Shown piece after piece: positions 27,747 to 35,442 of a DNA stretch of 64,000 nucleotides (the first letter of the stretch is position 1; every line of letters starts with the position of its first letter). Under the pieces are notes generated by a model. It did no database searches and had not been told where the DNA came from. It worked only from the letters and a program-made list of their open reading frames with translations. The translations under genes were made by a program, and so were the position numbers. Source of the stretch: Firmicutes bacterium ADurb.Bin193 (lineage in GTDB: Bacteria > Bacillota > Clostridia > Monoglobales > Firm-18); assembly GCA_002070105.1 (NCBI GenBank), contig MWCQ01000010.1:1-64000 (forward strand). The letters run 5' to 3'.

Positions 27747-30284
27747 CTATTCCTTCGGAACAAGCACTCGTATTACATTGTTTTCGGTGTCGGCAACAAA
27801 TACATTTCCGTCCCCGTCAACCGCAACGCCCTTTGGTGAATTCAATCTTGCCTTTGTGGCATTATCGCCGTTTCCGATGCTTCCCATATATCCGTCACCT
27901 GCGATTGTCGTAATGAATCCGTCAATTACCTTTCTTACGCGGTGATTCTGTGTGTCCGCGATATAAAGGTTTCCCGCCGCATCCACCGCAACATCATGGG
28001 GGAAGAAAAGCATTGCTTCCACAGCCGCTCTGTCATCACCGATTCCGTCTACAGTGCCGCTGTTTGTCGGAAGATTTCCGCTTCCCGCTACGGTTGTGAT
28101 TATGCCTGTTGACATATCAATCTTACGGATTCTGTGATTAAAGGTATCAGCGATATATAAATCACCGTCTTTGTTAAACGCAAGCCCCATGGGTTTGTTG
28201 AGCAGTGCATCCTCTGCATCCCCGCCGTCGCCCGAAAATCCTCCGATTCCGGGTGTTCCCGCAATGTTTGTAATAGTGCCGTTTTTGGATATTTTTCTTA
28301 TAATGTGATTGTTGGTGTCCGCTACATATATATTGCCGACCGCATCAATGGCTATTCCCTGCGGTGTGTTAAATCTTGCGGACTTCGCATTGCCGCCGCC
28401 GTCGGAATATGAACCTGCGCTTCCGATTTCCAGAACACCCGCTATGGTAATCAGGTTGCCGTTGGGGTCGATTGCTCTTACAATATGATGGTCGCTGTCA
28501 AGGAAAATTATATATCCCTTTGAGCAGACGATTACATCCATAGGCTCATACATTCCTTGTCCGTATGCGGGACCCGTGTAGTCGGCGGGTGTGTATCCGT
28601 TTTCGATTCCGTTGCCCGTCAGAGTGGACATTACATTGCTGTCCGTAACCATTCTTACGGCCCCGTTTCTTTCGTCTGCTATGTAAATATTGCCGTCATA
28701 ATCAACCGCAATGCCTCTCGGTCCGTTTAACTCGCCGCTTGTTGCCACGAAATTCTGCGGGGTTTTACTTCCGTTTTGTCCGCTGAATCCGCGGATTCCG
28801 TTACCCGCATACGCCTCGATATCATACTCGGTTGATTCAAAAACAGGGTCGGTGGGGCTTCCGGGAATAATTAAAACGCAATCGTCGATATCGGGTATAT
28901 CAGGTTCGGTTATGGTTACCGTAACGGTTGCCGTGTCCTCTCCTCCGTTGCCGTCCGTAATCGTATAAGTAAAGGTGTCTACCCCGACAAAGTCATTGTC
29001 CGGTGTATACTTAACAGTGCCGTCAGCGTTTATCGTAACGCTTCCGTTTGAGCCCTGGGTAACCTCTGTTACCGTAATTGTGTCGCCGTCGGGGTCGCTG
29101 TCATTTACAAGTACGGAAATATCAACGGGCGTGTTTTTCTCTGTCGTTTTGCTGTCGTCTACCGCTGTCGGCGGATTGTTGGGAATATCGGTTATGGTTA
29201 CCGTAACGGTTGCTGTGTCCTCTCCGCCGTTGCCGTCCGTAATGGTGTATGTAAAGGTATCAACTCCGACAAAGTCATTGTCCGGCGTATACTTAACAGT
29301 GCCGTCAGCGTTTATCGTAACGCTTCCGTTTGAGCCCTGGGTAACCTCTGTTACCGTAATTGTGTCGCCGTCGGGGTCGCTGTCATTTGCAAGTACGGGA
29401 ATATCAACGGGTGTATTTTTCTCTGTCGTTTTGCTGTCGTCTACCGCTATCGGCGGATGAGAAGCAATAAGTCCCGCATCTATTGTCAGATTGTCGGCGG
29501 TAAGGCTTATAATGTCTGTCTTTCCCGTCAGTACATCCGCATTGCTGTCATTATCCGCCGATAAATCCGTACCCTTTACCGTGAATATATAGCCTTCGGG
29601 TAAAATAAATTTTACATAATAATTGCCCGCGGGTAAATCCGTGAACAGGTAATTACCGTTTGGGTCGGTCTGAGTAGCATTTATAAGCAGATTATTTTCG
29701 TTATAAAGGCAAACTCCGACACCCGCTACGCCGGCTTCGCCAATACCCATTATTCCGTTTTTATCCGTATCGGCAAAAACCATATTCCCTATTTTATATA
29801 AGGGAGTATATTTGTCCGGATTAAAAATCACGGATATATGGCTTACATCAGCCGGATATCCCGACGGATTTATAGGTGCGACAAGGTTTGTATCGCTGTT
29901 GTAATTATCGGAGTACCGATAAACATTATACTTATCACCGCCCTTAACAATAAAGGAGTAGAGGCTTATATTGCTTTCCCAGTATAAAACCTCGGTATAA
30001 TCAGAGCCGCTTTTCTTACCTACCTGCAAGGTAATGGTAATAACTCCGTTTTCGCTTATTTCGCCGTCCTGATTGAACTTTAATGTGTATGTACCTTCAT
30101 TTCCTGCCCCGTCAAACTTATAGTATACATATCCTTCGGGGGTAAGCTCGTCCTTGTCGTGCAGATCGTTTCCGCTATGCTCTGTGGGCTCGACCGCAGG
30201 TCCACTGGGCACGGGAGTTGAAAATGCCGTAATGCTAAAAAGCATTACCGTAGCCATTACCAGGCTAACAATTTTAACTTTCAT
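27747..30284 (-). CDS. Secreted SdrD-like/cadherin-like/NHL six-blade propeller protein
   Basis: This 845-residue exported protein starts with a signal peptide of ~25 residues. In order it has a beta-rich N-terminal domain, an SdrD/Cna-B-like domain (~165-270: VFADTDKNGIMGIGEAGVAG), two cadherin-like repeats of 94 residues (~275-460, each beginning PP-AVDDSKTTEKNTPVDI), and six NHL repeats (~500-845, e.g. GIAVDYDGNIYIADERNG, GVAVDGDGNVFVADTENN) forming a full six-blade propeller. No LPxTG, S-layer or dockerin segment is visible. ATG 30284 has GGAGGGG upstream. The probable job is binding or adhesion; the ligand is unknown. Confidence 0.88.
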   Translation of the reverse strand: MKVKIVSLVMATVMLFSITAFSTPVPSGPAVEPTEHSGNDLHDKDELTPEGYVYYKFDGAGNEGTYTLKFNQDGEISENGVITITLQVGKKSGSDYTEVLYWESNISLYSFIVKGGDKYNVYRYSDNYNSDTNLVAPINPSGYPADVSHISVIFNPDKYTPLYKIGNMVFADTDKNGIMGIGEAGVAGVGVCLYNENNLLINATQTDPNGNYLFTDLPAGNYYVKFILPEGYIFTVKGTDLSADNDSNADVLTGKTDIISLTADNLTIDAGLIASHPPIAVDDSKTTEKNTPVDIPVLANDSDPDGDTITVTEVTQGSNGSVTINADGTVKYTPDNDFVGVDTFTYTITDGNGGEDTATVTVTITDIPNNPPTAVDDSKTTEKNTPVDISVLVNDSDPDGDTITVTEVTQGSNGSVTINADGTVKYTPDNDFVGVDTFTYTITDGNGGEDTATVTVTITEPDIPDIDDCVLIIPGSPTDPVFESTEYDIEAYAGNGIRGFSGQNGSKTPQNFVATSGELNGPRGIAVDYDGNIYIADERNGAVRMVTDSNVMSTLTGNGIENGYTPADYTGPAYGQGMYEPMDVIVCSKGYIIFLDSDHHIVRAIDPNGNLITIAGVLEIGSAGSYSDGGGNAKSARFNTPQGIAIDAVGNIYVADTNNHIIRKISKNGTITNIAGTPGIGGFSGDGGDAEDALLNKPMGLAFNKDGDLYIADTFNHRIRKIDMSTGIITTVAGSGNLPTNSGTVDGIGDDRAAVEAMLFFPHDVAVDAAGNLYIADTQNHRVRKVIDGFITTIAGDGYMGSIGNGDNATKARLNSPKGVAVDGDGNVFVADTENNVIRVLVPKE
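28911..29456 (-). repeat. Tandem in-frame 282-bp repeat inside the NHL protein gene
   Basis: Two copies with a 282-bp period (29456-29175 and 29174-28911, the second slightly short) encode the cadherin-like domains. The proteins differ at only a few positions (Ile/Thr, Pro/Ser, Ala/Val), and the DNA is nearly identical. This indicates recent duplication or gene conversion. Confidence 0.9.
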
Positions 30285-30424
30285 GTAATCGCCCCTCCAC
30301 TTCTTATTACAATTTTTCATGGTTTGTCTTTATACTATAAGAAGTAATTGGCAATTACAATATTTCAGGCATAAACGGCATTTTAAATGTAATAATTGGA
30401 CATTCAATTTTTTTAGGCAATGAT

Positions 30425-30458
30425 AAAAGCCACATCAGCATCATGCTGTGTGGCCTTT
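30425..30458 (-). terminator. Terminator of the NCS2 permease gene
   Basis: GCCACA-T-CAGCA pairs with TGCTG-TGTGGC (30429-30454) around a 3-base loop with one bulged base. On the minus strand it is followed by TTTTAT. It lies 34 bases after the permease stop. Confidence 0.75.
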
Positions 30459-30487
30459 ATTTATGTAAATATAATTTATTTTACTCG

Positions 30488-31885
30488 TTACTCGGCTGAT
30501 ACCTCTTTCTCTTTTTTGTTGCCGATACTTAAAATCAGATTAAGAAGGATTCCGAAGATTGCGGCGCCGGCGATGCAGGGTACCTGAATACCGAAGAACG
30601 GGATATTGCCGCCGAAACCGTACTGTCCGCCTATTCCGATAATCATAATGGTGGCTATAACCGCTATGTTTTTAGCGCTGAATAAATCGACCTTTTTCTC
30701 AACCATTATGGCAACGCCCTGTGCGGCTATTGCTCCGAACAAGTAAATCTCAAGCCCACCGATTACTGCGGCCGGTATTGCATAAATCGCATTGACAAGC
30801 GGGGTGAAGCAGGAAATAACCATAGCGATAATCGAAGCGCCGATTAGAACGGGTATTGAAAATACTCTTGTTATTGCCATTGCGCTGATATTCTCACCGT
30901 AATTTGTTCCGGCAGGACCTCCGACAAAGCCCGAAACCATATCGCCGATACCGTCACCGATTAAGTTAAGACCGAGCAGGTCGGCAATTTTGTATTTCTT
31001 TTTCGAGCCCTTTTTCTTTGCCAGGTCGTTTACATAAATATCAAGCTGATAGACATGTGCGGTTGATTCGGGAATTGTGGCGATTGCTATCGGCATAATC
31101 GCGGCAACCGCAAACCATTCCACTCTCGGAAGCGTAAATATCGGGAGTGCAAAAATTCCGCTGTTAACCGTGTCGGGCAAAACCTTGAAAAGGTCGATAC
31201 CTGTTGAAAGCTTAATTATAAATGCTGTAAGACAACCGATAATAGGCCCGAAAATAAGGGGAAGCTGGCCCCAAAAGCCTTTTAGGTAAACCGAGAATAA
31301 TATCGTTGCAATCAGCGTTATCAAAGAAATTGTCCATGCAATATTGCCCGCAAGCGCGACCTGCGACGGAGCCACCGTAACCGTACCCGCCGTATCAACC
31401 CCGATTGATGCGGCATCTTGAAGGGCAACTGCGGCAAGTGTCAGTCCGATTACCATCGCAATAGGCCCTGTAATCGATGCAGGAAGAACCTTTTCGATGG
31501 ATGATCTTCCGAAGCGTTTTACGATAAAGCCTGCCGCAATGGATACAAGACCCGACATAATTATGCCGAATTGTGCCACGGCAATTTTTTCGTTGAGGGT
31601 ATAGTTTGCGAGTGCCTGGGAACCCATAAGACTGCCGATTGCGGCAACATACGAGAAGCTTGAGCCGTAATACAGGGGGATTTTTCTTCCGGTAACAAGG
31701 ATAAAACAAAGTGTTGCAAGACCGCTTGCAAAGATGGTTGTAGAGATATGAAAGCCCGTAATGATAGCAACGGCAACCGTTGCGGGGAACATTACGATCA
31801 CCTGCTGTATCGCGTAAAGCAACAGCTTCCATATCGGTGGTCGCTCGTCGGGAAGATATCCGACTGCCTGTGAATTCTTTACCAT
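30488..31885 (-). CDS. NCS2-family nucleobase (uracil/xanthine) permease
   Basis: This 465-residue inner-membrane carrier has about 12-14 hydrophobic segments and belongs to the NAT/NCS2 family, which imports uracil, xanthine or uric acid with protons. The family signature region reads GENISAMAITRV. The YYGSSFSYVAAIG segment in TM3 and SxxPESTAHVYQLD in TM8 place it in the permease core. The substrate cannot be decided between uracil and xanthine. The ATG at 31885 has AGGAGG upstream; a 48-codon open extension passes through the leader hairpins and is not used. Expression should be set by the 5' leader at 31886-32056. Confidence 0.92.
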   Translation of the reverse strand: MVKNSQAVGYLPDERPPIWKLLLYAIQQVIVMFPATVAVAIITGFHISTTIFASGLATLCFILVTGRKIPLYYGSSFSYVAAIGSLMGSQALANYTLNEKIAVAQFGIIMSGLVSIAAGFIVKRFGRSSIEKVLPASITGPIAMVIGLTLAAVALQDAASIGVDTAGTVTVAPSQVALAGNIAWTISLITLIATILFSVYLKGFWGQLPLIFGPIIGCLTAFIIKLSTGIDLFKVLPDTVNSGIFALPIFTLPRVEWFAVAAIMPIAIATIPESTAHVYQLDIYVNDLAKKKGSKKKYKIADLLGLNLIGDGIGDMVSGFVGGPAGTNYGENISAMAITRVFSIPVLIGASIIAMVISCFTPLVNAIYAIPAAVIGGLEIYLFGAIAAQGVAIMVEKKVDLFSAKNIAVIATIMIIGIGGQYGFGGNIPFFGIQVPCIAGAAIFGILLNLILSIGNKKEKEVSAE

Positions 31886-32056
31886 TTTAATTCCTCCTGT
31901 TATAAAAATTTTTAAAGCACTACTATTGAAAGCATTAAAAAAACATCCTGCCCGCAAACGCAGACAAGATGTTGCTTCAATACAATATAAGGCAAAAATG
32001 CCCCTGCTTAAAAATCTTGTCGGCATCACTGTACCAAATTAAAGATAATCTATGTT
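31886..32056 (-). ncRNA. 5' leader with terminator/antiterminator switch, unidentified riboswitch candidate
   Basis: Between the promoter and the permease the minus-strand RNA can form an intrinsic terminator: an ~14-bp stem from 31973 to 31942 followed by seven U (31943-31937). The 5' arm of that stem (ATCTTGTC, complement of 31963-31970) is perfectly complementary to an upstream GACAAGAT (complement of 32014-32021), forming a competing antiterminator. A further hairpin GGCA-TTTT-TGCC lies between them (31991-32002). I do not recognise a purine, preQ1, THF, ZTP, PRPP or PyrR-binding pattern, so the ligand or protein is unknown. Confidence 0.75.
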
Positions 32057-32062
32057 TTCGAC

Positions 32063-32091
32063 ATTATAACATAAAAGAATATTTTTTTCAA
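32063..32091 (-). promoter_or_regulatory. Sigma-A-type promoter of the NCS2 permease leader
   Basis: On the minus strand TTGAAA (32091-32086), a 17-base spacer and TATAAT (32068-32063) form a near-consensus housekeeping promoter. Transcription would start around 32056, giving about 170 bases of leader. Confidence 0.85.
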
Positions 32092-32224
32092 CATATTTTT
32101 TCTGATATGGAATTATTTTGGGATTATCACTTACCGGGCTGAAACGCATATACTGTAATGAATAAAAAATATAAGGGCTTTTATAAAAAACATTATTTTT
32201 TTATTAGCCTTACAGGAGGTTTAT

Positions 32225-32788
32225 ATGATTAATCGAAGAGTTAACACCATGAGCTCATGTGCAAAGCGCATAGAACTGATAAACACGCTCCGTAAATTGT
32301 GGAGTGAACATACTATGTGGACGAGATCGTTTATAATAAGTACCGCCGCGGATTTGGGCGATTTGCAGTATGTTACGCAAAGGCTGCTTAGAAACCCCAA
32401 AGATTTTGCCGCAGTATTAAGAGGATATTACGGCTTTGATAAGGCAAACAGATTTGAACAACTTTTAACCGAGCATCTTACGATTGCGGCGGGCTTTGTA
32501 AACGAAGCAAAGGCGGGAGATACCCCGGCGGCAAACGAAAGCCGAAAAAATTGGTATAGAAACGCCGACGAAATAGCCGAATTCCTTGCAAGCATCAATC
32601 CGTTCTGGAGCAGGAGAATGTGGCAGGCAATGCTTCATGAGCATCTGAAAATAACCGAGGAAGAAGCCGTTTTAAGGCTTACCGGACAGTATTCCGCCGA
32701 TGTTGCGCTTTACGACGAAATCGAGGCACAGGGGCTTGAAATGGCTGACTTTATGGCAGAAGGAATTATAAATCAGTTTAATTTATAA
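32225..32788 (+). CDS. Conserved helical protein of unknown function
   Basis: This 187-residue soluble protein is almost entirely helical, with conserved-looking segments RIELINTLRKLWSEHTMWTR, FIISTAADLGDL, LLTEHLTIA, EIAEFLASINPFWS and MLHEHLKITEEEAV. Repeated His-containing segments (SEH, TEHL, HEHL), each with Glu, suggest a four-helix bundle that could bind metal; that is inference. Similar clostridial proteins are sometimes mislabelled acetylglutamate kinase, but no kinase motif is present. It is monocistronic, with AGGAGG before the ATG and terminators after. Confidence 0.7.
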   Translation: MINRRVNTMSSCAKRIELINTLRKLWSEHTMWTRSFIISTAADLGDLQYVTQRLLRNPKDFAAVLRGYYGFDKANRFEQLLTEHLTIAAGFVNEAKAGDTPAANESRKNWYRNADEIAEFLASINPFWSRRMWQAMLHEHLKITEEEAVLRLTGQYSADVALYDEIEAQGLEMADFMAEGIINQFNL

Positions 32789-32809
32789 TACTGTTTTTGC
32801 ACCGGAAAA

Positions 32810-32862
32810 GGCGGATTATTCCGCCATAGCGTAAAATTGCGCATTATGCGCAGTTTATTATA
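32810..32862 (+). repeat. Two-hairpin repeat element, copy A
   Basis: GGCGGA-TTAT-TCCGCC (32810-32825) is followed by ATAGCGTAAAAT and a second hairpin TGCGCAT-T-ATGCGCA (32838-32852), then TTTATTATA. A close relative occurs at 35263-35319. The element lies between the helical protein gene and its terminator. Confidence 0.6.
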
Positions 32863-32888
32863 TACTGTAAACATTTTGCCGATAGCAT

Positions 32889-32918
32889 AAAGCATCCGCC
32901 CGTTCGGGCGGATGCTTT
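32889..32918. terminator. Bidirectional intrinsic terminator
   Basis: A perfect 13-bp stem (AAAGCATCCGCCC with GGGCGGATGCTTT) has a GTTC tetraloop and T-rich flanks on both sides. It separates the helical protein gene from the convergent nfnB. Confidence 0.92.
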
Positions 32919-32939
32919 ATTATTAAAAATCTGTTATAA

Positions 32940-34343
32940 TCAAGTGTTTTTATATTCTGTTTTAATATATTCGTCTATTGCGGCGGCCGCCTGCTTACCC
33001 GCACCCATGGCGAGTATTACCGTTGCCGCACCCGTTACGGCGTCGCCCCCAGCAAAAACGCCCTTTTTGCTCGTCCTGCCGGTTGCCTCGTCAACTATAA
33101 TACCGCCCCATTTTTGCGTTTCTATATCGGGGGTAGTCGACTTTATAAGCGGGTTGGGTGTCTGACCTATCGCTATTATAACTGTATCTACGGGAATAAC
33201 CTTTTCAGTTCCCGCCTTTGCCTTCGGTCTTCGCCTTCCCGACTCGTCGGGCTCGCCAAGCTCCATTTCCACGCACTCAATCCCCGTAACCCATCCGTCC
33301 TCACCGATTATTCTGACGGGGTTTTTAAGAAGGTTAAAGATTATGCCCTCCTCAACCGCATGGTGAACCTCCTCGGCGCGGGCGGGCAATTCGTCCATCG
33401 AACGCCTGTAAATTATATGAACCTCATCAGCCCCAAGCCTTTTTGCGCACCTTGCCGCATCCATCGCAACATTCCCGCCACCGACCACCGCAACCCGTTT
33501 TCCTATTTTTACGGGTGTGTCGTATTCGGGGAAACGATAGCCCTTCATAAGATTTATGCGCGTTAAAAACTCGTTTGAAGAGTACACTCCGCAAAAGTTT
33601 TCGCCCGGTATTTTCATAAATGAGGGAAGCCCCGCTCCCGTGCCGATAAACACGGCCGCAAAACCCTCGTCCGAAAGAAACTCGTCAACCGATACAACCC
33701 TTCCCACAACGGAATTAACCTCGATTTTTACGCCGAGGTGCTTTAGATCCTCTATCTCGCGGCGGACGATTTCCTTCGGAAGACGAAATTCGGGTATTCC
33801 GTACATCAAAACGCCGCCTGCAATATGAAACGCCTCAAAAATCGTTACATCATAGCCCATTTTAGCAAGGTCGCCCGCACAGGCAAGCCCTGCGGGGCCG
33901 GAGCCTATTATCGCAACCTTTATACCGTTTGAGGCGGGTCTTTCGGGCTTTTTATCGCCCGACTTCATGTGATAATCCGCGGCAAAGCGTTCAAGCCTTC
34001 CTATTCCTACACTCTCGCCCTTAATTCCGCGGACACAGTACTTCTCGCACTGCGACTCCTGCGGGCAGACCCTTCCGCACACGGCGGGGAGTGAGTTGGT
34101 CTCCTTTATTATTTCATAAGCCTTTTCATATTCGCCCTGCGCAATGGCGGATATAAAGTCCGGAATATTTATATTTACGGGGCAACCGCCGACACAAGGC
34201 CTGTGCTTGCAGTTAAGGCAACGCTGTGCCTCAAGCTTCGCCATTACCTCCGTATAGCCAAGCGCAACCTCGTCAAAATTTTTATTTCTTACCTCCGCCT
34301 CCTGCTCAGGCATCGGAGTTTTTTTAGGGTCCATATTAGGCAT
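32940..34343 (-). CDS. nfnB: NfnB, large subunit of NADH-dependent ferredoxin:NADP+ oxidoreductase
   Basis: This 467-residue flavoprotein is related to the glutamate synthase small subunit. N-terminal Cys clusters CLNCKHRPCVGGCPV and CGRVCPQESQCEKYC hold [4Fe-4S] centres. Two Rossmann folds follow: VAIIGSGPAGLACAGDLA for FAD and VAVVGGGNVAMDAARCA for NAD(P). With NfnA it bifurcates electrons between NADH, ferredoxin and NADP+, supplying NADPH in anaerobes. ATG 34343 is preferred because GGAGG sits 9 bases upstream inside nfnA; the upstream 42 codons overlap nfnA in another frame. A role as plain glutamate synthase is less likely without gltB. Confidence 0.9.
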   Translation of the reverse strand: MPNMDPKKTPMPEQEAEVRNKNFDEVALGYTEVMAKLEAQRCLNCKHRPCVGGCPVNINIPDFISAIAQGEYEKAYEIIKETNSLPAVCGRVCPQESQCEKYCVRGIKGESVGIGRLERFAADYHMKSGDKKPERPASNGIKVAIIGSGPAGLACAGDLAKMGYDVTIFEAFHIAGGVLMYGIPEFRLPKEIVRREIEDLKHLGVKIEVNSVVGRVVSVDEFLSDEGFAAVFIGTGAGLPSFMKIPGENFCGVYSSNEFLTRINLMKGYRFPEYDTPVKIGKRVAVVGGGNVAMDAARCAKRLGADEVHIIYRRSMDELPARAEEVHHAVEEGIIFNLLKNPVRIIGEDGWVTGIECVEMELGEPDESGRRRPKAKAGTEKVIPVDTVIIAIGQTPNPLIKSTTPDIETQKWGGIIVDEATGRTSKKGVFAGGDAVTGAATVILAMGAGKQAAAAIDEYIKTEYKNT

Positions 34344-35181
34344 CGCTTCTGCCCTCCATTCTGCATCTGTGCCTTTCGGTTGACTGTTTTTCCTCGTCGG
34401 AATACATGCGTGAGCGCATAATAGCCTCATCAAAATCAACAAGATGGCCGTCAAAATCGGGCCCGTCAACGCAGGCGAATTTAGTTTCGCCGCCTACCGT
34501 AATGCGACAGCCGCCGCACATACCCGTACCGTCAACCATAACGGGATTCATACTGACAATCGTTTTAATACCGTATTTTTTTGTAAGCTCGCACACGGCG
34601 CGCATCATCACAAGCGGGCCGATGGCAATAACAACATCATACTGCGCTCCCTCGTCTATAAGCTTTTTAAGCATATCCGTCACAAAGCCCTTGTTTCCGT
34701 TGGAGCCGTCATCGGTGCATACTATCGCGCGCGCGGAAACCGCCTTTACCTCGTCCTCAAGAATAATAAGCTCCTTGTTTCTGAATCCTGTAATAACATC
34801 AACCTCCGCGCCCGAATTATAAAGCTCCTTGGCCTGGGGATATGCGATTGCCGTACCCAAACCGCCGCCGACCACCGCCGCCTTCTTTATTCCCTCAAGG
34901 TGTGAGGCCGTTCCGAACGGACCCGCAAAGTCAAGTATATAATCTCCCTTATTAAGATTTCCAAGCTGTATAGTAGTTTTTCCGACTATCTGGAAAATTA
35001 TCGTAACACTTCCCTTTTCGCCGTCATAATCGGCGATTGTAAGCGGAATTCTCTCACCGTACTCGTCAACCCTGAGCATAATAAACTGCCCCGGCCTTGC
35101 CTTCCTCGCAATGCGGGGCGCATCTATTTCCATAAGAACAACCTGTGGATTGAGGATTTTCTTTTCAATTATTTTATACAT
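34336..35181 (-). CDS. nfnA: NfnA, small subunit of NADH-dependent ferredoxin:NADP+ oxidoreductase
   Basis: This 281-residue ferredoxin-NADP-reductase-like subunit has an FAD-binding barrel (RPGQFIMLRVDEYGERIPLTI), a nucleotide domain (VGGGLGTAIAYPQA) and a C-terminal [2Fe-2S] motif GTGMCGGCRITVGGETKFAC. It pairs with NfnB by an 8-base overlap. This subunit carries the FAD that exchanges electrons with NADH. Its 5' region (35182-35320) contains a 9-bp hairpin close to the ribosome site and a copy of the two-hairpin repeat. Confidence 0.9.
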   Translation of the reverse strand: MYKIIEKKILNPQVVLMEIDAPRIARKARPGQFIMLRVDEYGERIPLTIADYDGEKGSVTIIFQIVGKTTIQLGNLNKGDYILDFAGPFGTASHLEGIKKAAVVGGGLGTAIAYPQAKELYNSGAEVDVITGFRNKELIILEDEVKAVSARAIVCTDDGSNGNKGFVTDMLKKLIDEGAQYDVVIAIGPLVMMRAVCELTKKYGIKTIVSMNPVMVDGTGMCGGCRITVGGETKFACVDGPDFDGHLVDFDEAIMRSRMYSDEEKQSTERHRCRMEGRSDA

Positions 35182-35203
35182 GGGAATACCTCCTTACAAT
35201 AAA

Positions 35204-35234
35204 GCGTTCGGGTGCACAGCACTTTCCCGAACGC
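35204..35234 (-). promoter_or_regulatory. Hairpin in the nfnA leader just upstream of the ribosome site
   Basis: A 9-bp perfect stem (GCGTTCGGG with CCCGAACGC) encloses 13 bases. On the nfnA transcript it is followed by TTTATTG and then AAGGAGG. It could be a weak attenuator or an mRNA-stabilising element; the sequence alone does not decide. Confidence 0.45.
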
Positions 35235-35262
35235 ATCCGCTCGCCGCGCGAGCGAAGGCGAA

Positions 35263-35319
35263 GGCGGATTTATTCCGCCGAAGCGTGAAATTATGCGTTT
35301 TTTGCATGATTTCGTATTA
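35263..35319 (+). repeat. Two-hairpin repeat element, copy B
   Basis: GGCGGA-TTTAT-TCCGCC (35263-35279) is followed by GAAGCGTGAAAT and ATGCG-TTTTTT-GCAT, then TTTCGTATTA. It aligns along its whole length with the element at 32810-32862. It lies 5' of nfnA, so copies A and B bracket nfnAB with its terminator. Confidence 0.6.
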
Positions 35320-35321
35320 GT

Positions 35322-35349
35322 TAAAAAAACGCCTTACAATTTAAGGCGT
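35322..35349 (-). terminator. Terminator of the FHA-ftsW-pbp operon
   Basis: On the minus strand an 8-bp stem (ACGCCTTA with TAAGGCGT, 5-base loop) is followed by a run of seven T. It lies about 95 bases after the penicillin-binding-protein stop. Confidence 0.85.
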
Positions 35350-35442
35350 ATAAGCCGAATATTTAGATCTTCCGAATATATATGGCTTGTAGTTCAGTAC
35401 TATATATTATTATACTGCAACAAAATGAAAAACGCAATAGTT

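Noticed and set aside
28911-29456. CRISPR-like array
   Set aside because: Only two long in-frame copies without spacers; they encode protein domains.
32940-34343. Glutamate synthase small subunit as the main annotation
   Set aside because: There is no gltB-type large subunit, while the overlapping NfnA partner gives the NfnAB bifurcating pair.
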